Shown here: positions 1-12,708 of the stretch, in pieces
How the letters are laid out: each line of letters opens with the position of its first letter
Position numbering within the stretch: the first letter of the stretch is position 1
Assembly (NCBI GenBank): GCA_947372925.1
Contig: CANBVQ010000002.1
Coordinates: forward strand, 1 to 64,000
Direction: 5' to 3'
Length of the DNA stretch: 64,000 nt
Origin: Acidimicrobiaceae bacterium
GTDB lineage: Bacteria; Actinomycetota; Acidimicrobiia; Acidimicrobiales; RAAP-2
Notes under the pieces: model-generated
The model's input: only the letters and a program-made list of their open reading frames with translations
What the model was told of the DNA's origin: nothing
The model's database searches: none
Translations under genes and position numbers: made by a program

Positions 1-422
1 GATGAAAAAACAGTTATTGATAGTTTTATCTTTGATAATTTTAGAGAATCATGAGATCGAATCCTTACGTAACAAGAATTATTCTTATTCACTGAAAAAT
101 TATAGGTTAAAAAAATTTGATAGTGAATATAGGGAGAAAGCTTTCTCCATTGTGTGTTTTTCTCATTCCAGTGATATTCGTTTGATATAATATAGGATTT
201 TTTAAATAACGATTCTGAAATTTTATTTGCTAAAAATTTTCCAATGTATGCAAACAAGCCTATGGGGAAATTGTGCATTAAAATAAACTCAAGGTGAAAA
301 TATTATTTTGAAGATAGTTCGATTTTAAACTGGAAATGTAATATAATGATATATTTTTGATGAAACAAGGGTGTGGTGTATCCGAAGAGATGAATTTTGA
401 AGCAGTGGTGTCTGTACGAAGA
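1..422. other. AT-rich gene-poor segment after the rRNA operon
   Basis: This stretch is strikingly AT-rich (by eye roughly a quarter G+C in the first 360 bases), whereas the protein-coding part of the window is clearly GC-rich. It lies downstream of the 5S gene in the direction of rRNA transcription. A 62-codon frame starts at base 2, but its composition and lack of recognisable motifs argue against a gene. I found no GC-rich terminator hairpin, tRNA or inverted repeat here. It may be the trailer of the rrn operon, or foreign DNA whose other side is outside the window. Confidence 0.5.
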
Positions 423-540
423 GATTTGGTGAGGACCGACTTTCCCAGCACTTAAGTGATAGTATCATAGGCGCAGAGCGGTTTCACGGTCGAGTTCGGG
501 ATGGGTTCGTGTGTGTCACGCTCGCAATACCCACCAAATC
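423..540 (-). rRNA. rrf: 5S ribosomal RNA
   Basis: Read on the minus strand this has the 5S form. The ends form a perfect 11-bp helix I (bases 421-431 pair with 532-542), and the interior holds the conserved loop bases around CCCATCCCGAACTC. The mature molecule should be about 118 nt, so the ends are set a base or two inside the stem. It is the last gene of the operon 16S-23S-5S, about 130 bases after the 23S 3' end. No other RNA gene is visible in the 541-674 spacer. Confidence 0.93.
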
Positions 541-674
541 TCATCGCACAGACGTTGTTTGTGCTTCTTCAATGTGTGTGTTTGTTTAGAGAGATAACAA
601 CTTCACATACGATTTTTTTGTGTTGAATCGTATCGAGTTTTTATAGTTTCATAACCATATACTTGGGCGTTGAG

Positions 675-5577
<4,903 letters not shown>

Positions 5578-5809
5578 GATTTTCAGATCACCGAAGTGAT
5601 CCTTCGAATCAGAGAGTCGGGAGTGGGACTCTAAACCACTCCCAACAAACCAGCTTCCCCACGGGGTGGTTCCACTGGTGTACTTCTTTTTATACAACCG
5701 GACGCCTATTTAGAGACAGGCGGCCGGCCGTACTGGCTTTTGGCTCTCGTTCTTCCGTTTTCAAGGAGCGACATCACACACGGCCTGAACCGGAGGTGCG
5801 ACATAACTT

Positions 5810-5831
5810 GGAATGGAATCGCTTCCATTCC
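5810..5831 (-). other. Perfect 9-bp hairpin in rRNA leader
   Basis: GGAATGGAA (5810-5818) and TTCCATTCC (5823-5831) are exact reverse complements around a 4-base loop, about 35 bases downstream of the predicted rrn promoter. A rho-independent terminator is unlikely because no T-run follows on the minus strand. Confidence 0.5.
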
Positions 5832-5866
5832 ATTGCCTCCAAGCAAGCTTGGTGGCAAGGTGTTCT

Positions 5867-5896
5867 ACCCTAGCAGTTCTTTTCCAACCAATGCAA
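5867..5896 (-). promoter_or_regulatory. Predicted rrn promoter
   Basis: On the minus strand a TTGCAT hexamer (5896-5891) lies 18 bases upstream of TAGGGT (5872-5867). This resembles the housekeeping sigma consensus, and TAGGGT is a common actinobacterial -10 form. The site is about 290 bases before the 16S 5' end, a plausible leader length. Confidence 0.5.
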
Positions 5897-5986
5897 ATCG
5901 CATCGGCCGGGAGAGTTCAACTTCGAAATCTCCGGAACAGCAGGGAGGTACACAGTAGCAGGTATGAGTGACACCCGTGCACTCAA

Positions 5987-7366
5987 CTAGAGCGCGTTGA
6001 GTCGTTCCTCCGCAAACATCACGTCACCAGCGAGTCGATAGGCCTGCACCAAGTAGGCCTTGGGCCCCGACGCGCCGGGTGATCGACGGCGATTGAGTGC
6101 TTCACCGTGGGCAAAAAGGCCCGTAAAACTCGACAATTGTTCGTGTTGAGCTACGAGCGACTCGAGGGTTACTCCCCCGCGAACGGCCTCACCCACCAGG
6201 GCGCCGACCAATTCGTGGGCCTCTCGAAATGGCATGCCTTGTTCGACAAGCGCCTCAGCCACATCAATTGCTACAAGCAGTTCGTCATCAGCGGCGGCGG
6301 CCATCACTTCGGTATTGATCGTGATGCTGCGGTAGGCGCCGGCCAGTGCCGTTCCGACATTGACCACCGTGCGGATGGAGTCAAAGAGTGGCTCCTTGTC
6401 CTCCTGGAGGTCACGGTTGTACGCCAACGGCAGACCCTTGAGCATGGTCAAAAGGCCAGTCAAATTGCCGACCAGCCGTCCGCTCTTACCACGAGCCAAT
6501 TCGGCCACATCGCTGTTCTTCTTCTGGGGAAGCATGGAGCTGCCCGTGGTGAACTCGTCTCCGAGGGAGGCAAATCCGAATTCGGCGGTCGTCCAGAGAA
6601 CGAGCTCTTCACCCAAGCGAGAGAAGTGCACACCGATCAACGCCAGGTCAAAGAGGACCTCGGCGACAAAGTCGCGATCACTGGTCACGTCCATGCTGTT
6701 GGCAAAGGCGTGCCGGAAACCAAGCTGCTGGGTCACGAAAAGCGGATCAAGCGGCAGCGAGGAGCCGGCGATAGCGCCAGCACCGAGCGGAGAGATACTC
6801 AACCGATCACGGGCGTCGAAGAGTCGATCAATGTCTCGCAGAATGGCAAAACAGTGCGCTTGCAGGTGGTGAGACAACAGCACTGGCTGCGCCCGCTGCA
6901 TATGGGTGTAGCCCGGCAAATAGGCGCCGTGATTGTTGTCCCCTACTTCGCGCAGAGCCGCAATGAGATCCAACAACACCGTGGCCACCTGCGTGATGGC
7001 GTCGCGCGTAAAGAGGCGCAAGGTGGTCGCCACCTGATCATTGCGACTACGTCCGGTGTGAAGCTTGGCGCCGACCGAACCAGCCAGTTCTGTCACACGA
7101 CGCTCAATCGCCATATGAATATCTTCGTCATTGGCGTGACGGACAAACTCGCCGCGCGAGAACTCCTGCTCCACAGCGTCCAGCGTTTCAATCAGTATCG
7201 AACCTTCGGCTTCGGTGAGAATGCCAATGCGCACGAGACCCGTGACGTGGGCCCGAGAGCCCATGATGTCGTGTCGATACAGCGCGCGATCAAAAGAGAA
7301 GCTCTCCGAAAGATTCCAGAGCGCATCGCTCATTGAGGATTCGAAACGTCCGCCCCAGAGCGTCAT
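5987..7366 (-). CDS. argH: Argininosuccinate lyase
   Basis: ArgH cleaves argininosuccinate to arginine and fumarate, the last cytosolic step of arginine synthesis. The 459-residue protein has the fumarase/aspartase superfamily layout: HTGRSRND near residues 103-110, THMQRAQP near 154-161 and the signature GSSMLPQKKN at about 275-284, whose flexible loop carries the catalytic serine. Length is typical. It is the last gene of the argC-B-F-R-G-H operon; its ATG overlaps the argG stop by 4 bp. The rRNA operon promoter starts about 90 bases beyond its stop. Confidence 0.97.
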   Translation of the reverse strand: MTLWGGRFESSMSDALWNLSESFSFDRALYRHDIMGSRAHVTGLVRIGILTEAEGSILIETLDAVEQEFSRGEFVRHANDEDIHMAIERRVTELAGSVGAKLHTGRSRNDQVATTLRLFTRDAITQVATVLLDLIAALREVGDNNHGAYLPGYTHMQRAQPVLLSHHLQAHCFAILRDIDRLFDARDRLSISPLGAGAIAGSSLPLDPLFVTQQLGFRHAFANSMDVTSDRDFVAEVLFDLALIGVHFSRLGEELVLWTTAEFGFASLGDEFTTGSSMLPQKKNSDVAELARGKSGRLVGNLTGLLTMLKGLPLAYNRDLQEDKEPLFDSIRTVVNVGTALAGAYRSITINTEVMAAAADDELLVAIDVAEALVEQGMPFREAHELVGALVGEAVRGGVTLESLVAQHEQLSSFTGLFAHGEALNRRRSPGASGPKAYLVQAYRLAGDVMFAEERLNAL

Positions 7367-8580
7367 GACTGCGGTGGGGTTGAGTTTTTGGCACCCTGAC
7401 GAGCGGCCCAGGTCTTAACGCCCAAACCGTAGATCTTGACGAATCCTTCGGAGTCGGCGTGCTGGAACGTGTCTGAGGCGTCGTACGTTGCCAATCCGTG
7501 GTCGTACAGCGCCACCGGGCTGCGACGGCCAATGACCGTCATCATGCCAGGCGCATCGAAGCGCATTCGAACGTCACCGGTGATGGCCCGCTGCGTTTCG
7601 TTGATGAAGGCGTCCAGCGCTTCCTTAAGAGGTGAGAACCACATACCGTCGTAGACCAATTCGGCCCAACGCAGGTCGAGGCGAGCCTTTTCGCGAGCGA
7701 GGTCACGCTCCAGGCAGAGATCTTCAAGGGCGGCGTGAGCCGTGATGATGGCGAGAGCACCGGGGCACTCGTACACCTCACGAGACTTGATGCCAACGCG
7801 ACGGTTTTCCACCATATCGATACGTCCGGCTCCGACGGAACCAGCCCGCTCGTTCATCAAGGTGATGATGTCACCTAGCGAAAGGGTCTTTCCGTCAACG
7901 GCAACGGGGATGCCAGATTCGAATGAAATGGTGGCCTCCGTTGGTCCGCTCACGCGAACCTTGGTCAATGTGTACGGCTCGGTTGGCGGCTCAGCCCAAG
8001 GGTCCTCAATGTCGCCACACTCAATAGCACGACCCCAGAGATTCTCATCAATGGAGTAGATCTTTTCCTTGGTGGCCGAGATTGGAATGTTCCACTTGGC
8101 GGCGTAGTCGACCGAGTCGGCCCTCGTCATACCCCAGTTTCGGGCCGGTGCGAGTACTTCCAGGTCTGGCGCCAAGGCGTGGGTGCCGACTTCGAAACGA
8201 ACTTGGTCGTTGCCCTTCCCGGTGCAACCGTGGGCCACCGCGTCGGCGCCGAAGGCTCGAGCTTGGGCCACGAGGTGTCGAACAATCACCGGGCGACTCA
8301 GCGCCGAGACGAGGGGATACTTTCCTTCGTATCGCGCGTTGGCCACAATCGCCGCACCACAGAACTCCTGGGCCATCTCCTTGCGCGCGTCAACGACCAC
8401 GCAGTCAAGGGCGCCAGCGGCTAGTGCTCGCTCGCGAAGTACCGAGGGGTCGGCAATGTCGCTTTGACCCACGTCAACCGCGACGCAGATTACTTCTACA
8501 TCCCACTGCTCGATCATCCAGCGAACGGCCACCGACGTGTCCAATCCACCGCTGTACGCCAATACGACTCGCTTTGCCAT
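7363..8580 (-). CDS. argG: Argininosuccinate synthase
   Basis: ArgG joins citrulline and aspartate using ATP. The 405-residue protein opens with the PP-loop ATP-binding motif YSGGLDTS at residues 9-16. Full family length with no break. It begins two bases after the argR stop and overlaps argH by 4 bp, so translation of argR, argG and argH is probably coupled. Confidence 0.97.
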   Translation of the reverse strand: MAKRVVLAYSGGLDTSVAVRWMIEQWDVEVICVAVDVGQSDIADPSVLRERALAAGALDCVVVDARKEMAQEFCGAAIVANARYEGKYPLVSALSRPVIVRHLVAQARAFGADAVAHGCTGKGNDQVRFEVGTHALAPDLEVLAPARNWGMTRADSVDYAAKWNIPISATKEKIYSIDENLWGRAIECGDIEDPWAEPPTEPYTLTKVRVSGPTEATISFESGIPVAVDGKTLSLGDIITLMNERAGSVGAGRIDMVENRRVGIKSREVYECPGALAIITAHAALEDLCLERDLAREKARLDLRWAELVYDGMWFSPLKEALDAFINETQRAITGDVRMRFDAPGMMTVIGRRSPVALYDHGLATYDASDTFQHADSEGFVKIYGLGVKTWAARQGAKNSTPPQS

Positions 8581-8582
8581 GA

Positions 8583-9068
8583 CTACTTCTTTCCTTTAAC
8601 TGAAACTTCTAAACCAGAGAGGCGACAGAGGTCGTCACGCAATGTGGCACCCCCGTAGTTTTCCTTGGCGATGACCAAAATTGTGTCATCACCGGCGACT
8701 GTTCCAAGGACCCCTTGGAGAGAACTGCGGTCCAGCGCTGAGGCCACCACGTGAGCACAGCCCGGAGGTGTGCGAATCACAACCAGATGACCGGCGTTGT
8801 CAATCGCCACCGCCCACTCCCCCATCATCCGACGCAGATGGTCCAGTGGTGCGGCGCCGCGACTGGGCTGCTCGGGGAGCTTGAAGCGCCGCTGCCCGTC
8901 ATCGTCGCGACTCTTCACGGCGCCAATTTCCTGAAGGTCTCGGGTCACGGTCGCCTGAGTTGCCACAATGCCACCCTTCTCTAGGTGCTTAACAATCTGG
9001 GCCGCCGTCGAAACGACTTCGGCCTCAATGATCTCTGAAACTCGGTGTTGGCGTTGACTCTTGGTCAC
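8583..9068 (-). CDS. argR: Arginine repressor ArgR
   Basis: ArgR is the arginine-sensing repressor: an N-terminal winged helix binds ARG boxes and a C-terminal domain binds arginine and forms hexamers. The product from the GTG at 9068 is 161 residues. An upstream ATG in the same frame would add 22 residues lying inside argF; I prefer the GTG because AAGGAG stands 5 bases before it and its GTGA overlaps the argF stop. The HTH region (TAAQIVKHL, VTRDLQEIGAVK) and the C-terminal arginine-binding region are present. Its likely target is the dyad pair in front of argC. Confidence 0.93.
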   Translation of the reverse strand: MTKSQRQHRVSEIIEAEVVSTAAQIVKHLEKGGIVATQATVTRDLQEIGAVKSRDDDGQRRFKLPEQPSRGAAPLDHLRRMMGEWAVAIDNAGHLVVIRTPPGCAHVVASALDRSSLQGVLGTVAGDDTILVIAKENYGGATLRDDLCRLSGLEVSVKGKK

Positions 9069-9982
9069 TGGCTCTCCTTCATCCAACGAAGCACGCCGAG
9101 CATGGCCGACGTGCGGTGTCGTACTTCTTCCCAAATCAGCGAATTTTCGCTATCTAAAACTTCATCGGTAATTTCTTCGCCCCGATGCGCGGGGAGGCAG
9201 TGCAGAATTACCGGACTCTCGGCCGCGGCCACCAAGGCTGCATTCACTTGAAAATCTGCGAGGTCCCGTCGACGTTGGACCGCCTCGGCCTCCATGCCCA
9301 TGGAAATCCAAGAATCGGTGTAAATCGCCTGGGCGCCAGCAACGGCATTGATTGCTGTATCCGCAAGACGAATAGTTCCGCCGAATTGACTGCGCGACGC
9401 GATCGAGGCGACAGCCTGCTCATCGAGCTGATACCCGTTAGGAGCCCCGACGACAACATGGGCGCCTAGGCCAATAAGTGCGGTAGCGAGTGAACGTGTC
9501 ACGTTCGTCGCGTCACCCACGTAGGCCACTGTCACACCCTGCAGGCTGCTGAGGTCACCGCCCCCAAAGTGTCCGGCCAGCGTTAAAACATCGGCCACCG
9601 CTTGCGTGGGGTGTGTCTCATTCGAAAGGAGATTGATGAAACTCGTCTCGGGGGATGCCGCGATCATTCGGGCGAAAACACCGTGGTTCTTGACCCGAGC
9701 CGCAATGATTGATGAGGTCTGCGCCAGCGTCCGGGCCACATCTTCGGCCGATTCACGGTCGTCAAGGCCAATCTCATCCTGGGTAAAGACAGCCACGTTG
9801 CCACCCAGGCGCTGCACCGATGAGATGGACGAAGCACGTGTCCGAAGGCTGGGCCGCTCGAACACGAGCGAGACCCCGACACCGGCCAACTCGTCGCCCT
9901 TCACTGGTGCGAGTGCGAGCTCGTAAATACGGGCCAGATCGGCGTGTGATGTTTCACCTATGGATATGAACTGTCGACTCAT
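9065..9982 (-). CDS. argF: Ornithine carbamoyltransferase
   Basis: ArgF makes citrulline from ornithine and carbamoyl phosphate; the carbamoyl phosphate would come from carAB at 30908-35304. Starting at the ATG at 9982 (GGAGGT six bases upstream, ATGA overlap with the argB stop) the protein has 305 residues, the usual length. The carbamoyl-phosphate motif appears as SLRTR (residues 45-49) in place of the commoner STRTR, and the ornithine motif HCLPAHRG lies near the C terminus. In the frame there is an earlier ATG that would add 38 residues of argB overlap; I reject it. Confidence 0.95.
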   Translation of the reverse strand: MSRQFISIGETSHADLARIYELALAPVKGDELAGVGVSLVFERPSLRTRASSISSVQRLGGNVAVFTQDEIGLDDRESAEDVARTLAQTSSIIAARVKNHGVFARMIAASPETSFINLLSNETHPTQAVADVLTLAGHFGGGDLSSLQGVTVAYVGDATNVTRSLATALIGLGAHVVVGAPNGYQLDEQAVASIASRSQFGGTIRLADTAINAVAGAQAIYTDSWISMGMEAEAVQRRRDLADFQVNAALVAAAESPVILHCLPAHRGEEITDEVLDSENSLIWEEVRHRTSAMLGVLRWMKESQ

Positions 9983-10770
9983 GCGACTACCTCCGTTTGC
10001 AGTGCTGCTCCGCTCAAGACGTCCCGAATCGCATGGGGGCGTGACCCATTGGCAATCACGACGCGTTGTGCTCCGTGAGAAAGTGCGGCGATACAAGATT
10101 CGAGTTTTGGGCGCATTCCCTCTTTCGCCTCACCCGACTCGAGGAGCGTGCGTGCCTGAGTGGCCGACATGGATGAAATTCCCGAACTGGCATCGTCGGC
10201 ATTAGTGCGCACTTGGTCGATGTCACTGAGGAGGAGGAGAGAATCGGCGTGCAGTGCACCGGCCAGTGCGCCAGCCACAGCGTCAGCATTGCAGTTGAGT
10301 AACTGACCGTGCACGTCCGTGGCAAATGGCGCCACCACCGGCAAGTGTCCGTTACTCAAGAGTTCATTGAGATACCTGGGTTCGACGGTCACGTCGCTGC
10401 CGACAAAACCAAGGTCGTCCTGGGCGGCGACTGCGGAAATGAGGCTGGCCGACGTGCCACTGCAGCCGACCACCGACAGACCTCGAGCACTTAACGCGGC
10501 GCAGAGCGTGGCATTCACCATTGATAACCCCATGACTACCGCACGAAGTGTGGGGCCGTCAGTGACGCGCAAGCCATGTACGAAGGAACTCGCTACACCG
10601 GTTGCGGTGAGCAGTTCGGAGATCTGTGGTCCCCCACCGTGCACCAACACCACATTGGTGCCCGACTGTTGAGCGTCGCGGATATCGCTCGCCAGTGAAT
10701 CCAGCAGTGCGGCGGCATCACTGGTCGCCTCGAGGGCGTGGCCCCCGACCTTGATGACAAGAACACTCAC
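9979..10770 (-). CDS. argB: Acetylglutamate kinase
   Basis: ArgB phosphorylates N-acetylglutamate, the second committed step. The 263-residue amino-acid-kinase fold shows the N-terminal KVGGHALE and the glycine-rich HGGGPQI loop. The GTG start overlaps the argC stop (GTGA). In related genomes argJ lies between argC and argB, and argD between argB and argF; here neither is present and the junctions are tight. Confidence 0.95.
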   Translation of the reverse strand: MSVLVIKVGGHALEATSDAAALLDSLASDIRDAQQSGTNVVLVHGGGPQISELLTATGVASSFVHGLRVTDGPTLRAVVMGLSMVNATLCAALSARGLSVVGCSGTSASLISAVAAQDDLGFVGSDVTVEPRYLNELLSNGHLPVVAPFATDVHGQLLNCNADAVAGALAGALHADSLLLLSDIDQVRTNADDASSGISSMSATQARTLLESGEAKEGMRPKLESCIAALSHGAQRVVIANGSRPHAIRDVLSGAALQTEVVA

Positions 10771-11780
10771 GGGGCGATACCAATCCGGCTCAGTCCGGCA
10801 GACTCGTCGAAACCGAGGGCGACATTCGCGGCTTGCACCGCTTGGCTTGCGGCCCCCTTGCCCAAATTGTCGAGTGAACTCATGGCAATCAGCCAGCCGG
10901 TGCGGGGATCGACCGTGGCGCTCACGAAACAGAGATTGCTGCCGACGGCGTCTTTGAGCGACGGTGGATTGGGCGTCACCACGACAAACGGGTCGTCAGC
11001 GTAAGCCTCTCGAAGAGTCTCGAGGGCCACTTCAGTGGTGATGTCCATCTTCATGCGGGCATAGGCCGTCACCAACATGCCCCGGCTAACCGGCACGAGA
11101 TGGGGTGTAAAGAGCAACTCGGCGCCGAGTTCCTGCTGCATTTCGATGGTGTGGCGGTGACCTACAAGTCCGTACGCCTCGGCATTGCCATGCAGTCGGG
11201 GAAAGTGCAGACGGTCACTCGGCGTTCGACCCGCACCCGAAACTCCACTGAGTGCATTGACCACAATCCCCGTGGTGTCGATGACGTCACGGTCAATAAA
11301 TGGAGCTAAAGCGAGGGCGGTGGCCGTCGGGTAGCAGCCAGGGGCCGCTACAAGCTGGGCGTCACGAAGTTCGCTCCGATGCCGCTCCACCAGGCCGTAG
11401 ACCGCGGTTTTCAGCAATTCGGGGTTGGCGTGAGCATGGCCGTACCACGCTTCATACTCCACGGGGTCCTTGATGCGATAGTCCGCCCCCAGGTCAATGA
11501 CGACTCGACCCTGTTCGAGGAGGCGAGGCACCAGCGACTGACTAGCACCATGAGGCAGGGCCAAGAAGACCACTTCGGCGTGGCTCGCAAAGACGTCCTC
11601 GGTCGATCCGTACACCTCGGTCGGGAAACGACCCGCCAAGGACGGGACGTGACTTGCTACTGACTTCCCAGCCGCACTCTCACCAGTCATCAAGACCAAG
11701 GAAAGGTAGGGGTGGTCGGCAATCAACCGAACCAGTTCAGATCCGGCGTAGCCTGAGGCTCCAACAACAGCAGTTTGCAT
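10767..11780 (-). CDS. argC: N-acetyl-gamma-glutamyl-phosphate reductase
   Basis: ArgC reduces acetylglutamyl phosphate with NADPH. The 337 residues hold an N-terminal Rossmann motif GASGYAGSE (7-15) and the catalytic cysteine in APGCYPTA (C149). It is the first gene of the arg operon. There is no ribosome-binding site; instead a TAAAAT hexamer lies exactly 6 bases before the ATG, so the mRNA is probably leaderless. Two dyads that look like ARG boxes overlap the promoter and the start codon, which fits control by the ArgR of the same operon. Confidence 0.96.
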   Translation of the reverse strand: MQTAVVGASGYAGSELVRLIADHPYLSLVLMTGESAAGKSVASHVPSLAGRFPTEVYGSTEDVFASHAEVVFLALPHGASQSLVPRLLEQGRVVIDLGADYRIKDPVEYEAWYGHAHANPELLKTAVYGLVERHRSELRDAQLVAAPGCYPTATALALAPFIDRDVIDTTGIVVNALSGVSGAGRTPSDRLHFPRLHGNAEAYGLVGHRHTIEMQQELGAELLFTPHLVPVSRGMLVTAYARMKMDITTEVALETLREAYADDPFVVVTPNPPSLKDAVGSNLCFVSATVDPRTGWLIAMSSLDNLGKGAASQAVQAANVALGFDESAGLSRIGIAP

Positions 11781-11819
11781 ATTGCTATTTTATGCACAAA
11801 CTTGCTGTTTATTGCAAGT
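11776..11819 (-). promoter_or_regulatory. argC promoter with two ARG-box-like dyads
   Basis: The 46-bp gap between argC and the divergent transporter gene holds two dyads: TGCATA (11776-11781) with TATGCA (11791-11796), and ACTTGC (11800-11805) with GCAAGT (11814-11819). Both are about 20 bp and AT-rich in the centre, as ARG boxes are. The predicted -10 of argC (TAAAAT, 11792-11787) lies inside the first. The assignment to ArgR is an inference from position and form. Confidence 0.6.
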
Positions 11820-11826
11820 AGGGGAA

Positions 11827-12708
11827 ATGTCTCGTCGCGGGTGGATGCTGTTCTTAGTAGTGAGCACGCTCTGGGGGCTGCCCTATTTCATGATCAGAAT
11901 TGCCGTCCGGGAGCTCGATCCAGTCAGCGTCGTACTAGGTCGCACCCTGCCGGCGGCCCTTGTTTTACTGCCAATTGCTTGGCATTCCGGGTCGCTGCGG
12001 ACACTTCGTGGGCATATGAAGTGGCTCGTGCTCTACACCGTGGTGGAATTCGGCATCCCTTGGTACCTCATGGCGAGCGCCGAGCAGCACGTCACCAGCT
12101 CGCTCGCCAGCCTCATTATCTGTGCCACTCCCCTGATTTCAATCGTGATCACTAAGTTTCTCCATCCTCAGCGCACGATTGGCCGTCAGCGTCTTATCGG
12201 CCTGGCCTTAGGCAGCATCGGGGTGTTGACCCTCGTGGGCCTTGATATTTCCACCGACTCGGCCTGGTGGATTGGGGCAATGTTCCTGGTCGCGGTGGGT
12301 TACGCCGGTGGACCCCAGGTGATTTCGACCAAATTGACCGAAGTCTCAGGCTTGGCTGTTGTCGCGGTGAGTGTCGCCATTGTGGCGGCCGCGTACACCC
12401 CACTCGGCGTGGCCCGTTGGCCTAGTCACGTCTCTGGCACTACCTGGCTTGCACTCGTGGCCTTGGCCCTGTTCTGCACGATTGGGGCCTTCCTGCTCTT
12501 CTTTGCGCTCATAAAAGAGGTTGGTCCGGCCCGCAGCACGGTGGTGACCTATCTCAATACCGCAATTGCCGTCGGACTAGGGGTGGTTTTTCTTCACGAG
12601 CCACTGACTGCGGGAATGATGATTGGCTTCCCCATCATCGTGGCGGGGTCAATATTTGCAACCTCGGCGACGAAGTTGGTTAGCGAAGAGTCGCACCCAA
12701 CTGCATAG
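11827..12708 (+). CDS. EamA-family (DMT) transporter
   Basis: A membrane protein of 293 residues with about ten hydrophobic segments in two EamA-like halves, typical of drug/metabolite exporters. The N-terminal half has the family's FMIRIAV and LGRTLPAALVLLPIA stretches, and the C-terminal half ends with YLNTAIAVGLGVVFLHEPL. I start at ATG 11827 (MSRRGW) because the earlier in-frame ATG at 11782 would lie in the argC control region. Substrate unknown; the shared control region with argC could hint at an amino acid, but that is weak. It overlaps the convergent pheT stop by 29 bp. Confidence 0.85.
   Translation: MSRRGWMLFLVVSTLWGLPYFMIRIAVRELDPVSVVLGRTLPAALVLLPIAWHSGSLRTLRGHMKWLVLYTVVEFGIPWYLMASAEQHVTSSLASLIICATPLISIVITKFLHPQRTIGRQRLIGLALGSIGVLTLVGLDISTDSAWWIGAMFLVAVGYAGGPQVISTKLTEVSGLAVVAVSVAIVAAAYTPLGVARWPSHVSGTTWLALVALALFCTIGAFLLFFALIKEVGPARSTVVTYLNTAIAVGLGVVFLHEPLTAGMMIGFPIIVAGSIFATSATKLVSEESHPTA

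Larger units (their letters stand above)
5578..5986 (-). other. rRNA operon leader and promoter region
   Basis: About 400 bases between the argH stop and the 16S 5' end, with no gene. The minus strand holds a promoter-like pair near 5867-5896 and then a structured leader: a 9-bp hairpin at 5810-5831, a 6-bp hairpin at 5839-5852 (CCAAGC / GCTTGG), and a stem of 8 bp at 5619-5626 / 5636-5643 close to the 16S end. These are likely precursor-rRNA folding, antitermination or processing elements. Confidence 0.6.

Noticed and set aside
2-190. 62-codon frame with a hydrophobic N terminus at the left edge
   Set aside because: Lies wholly in very AT-rich DNA, where long ORFs arise easily for hydrophobic and lysine/asparagine codons; no motif, no ribosome site visible because the window begins here.
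6107-7336. 409-codon plus-strand frame opposite argH
   Set aside because: Exact antisense of a strongly conserved argH gene; high-GC third positions make such shadows.
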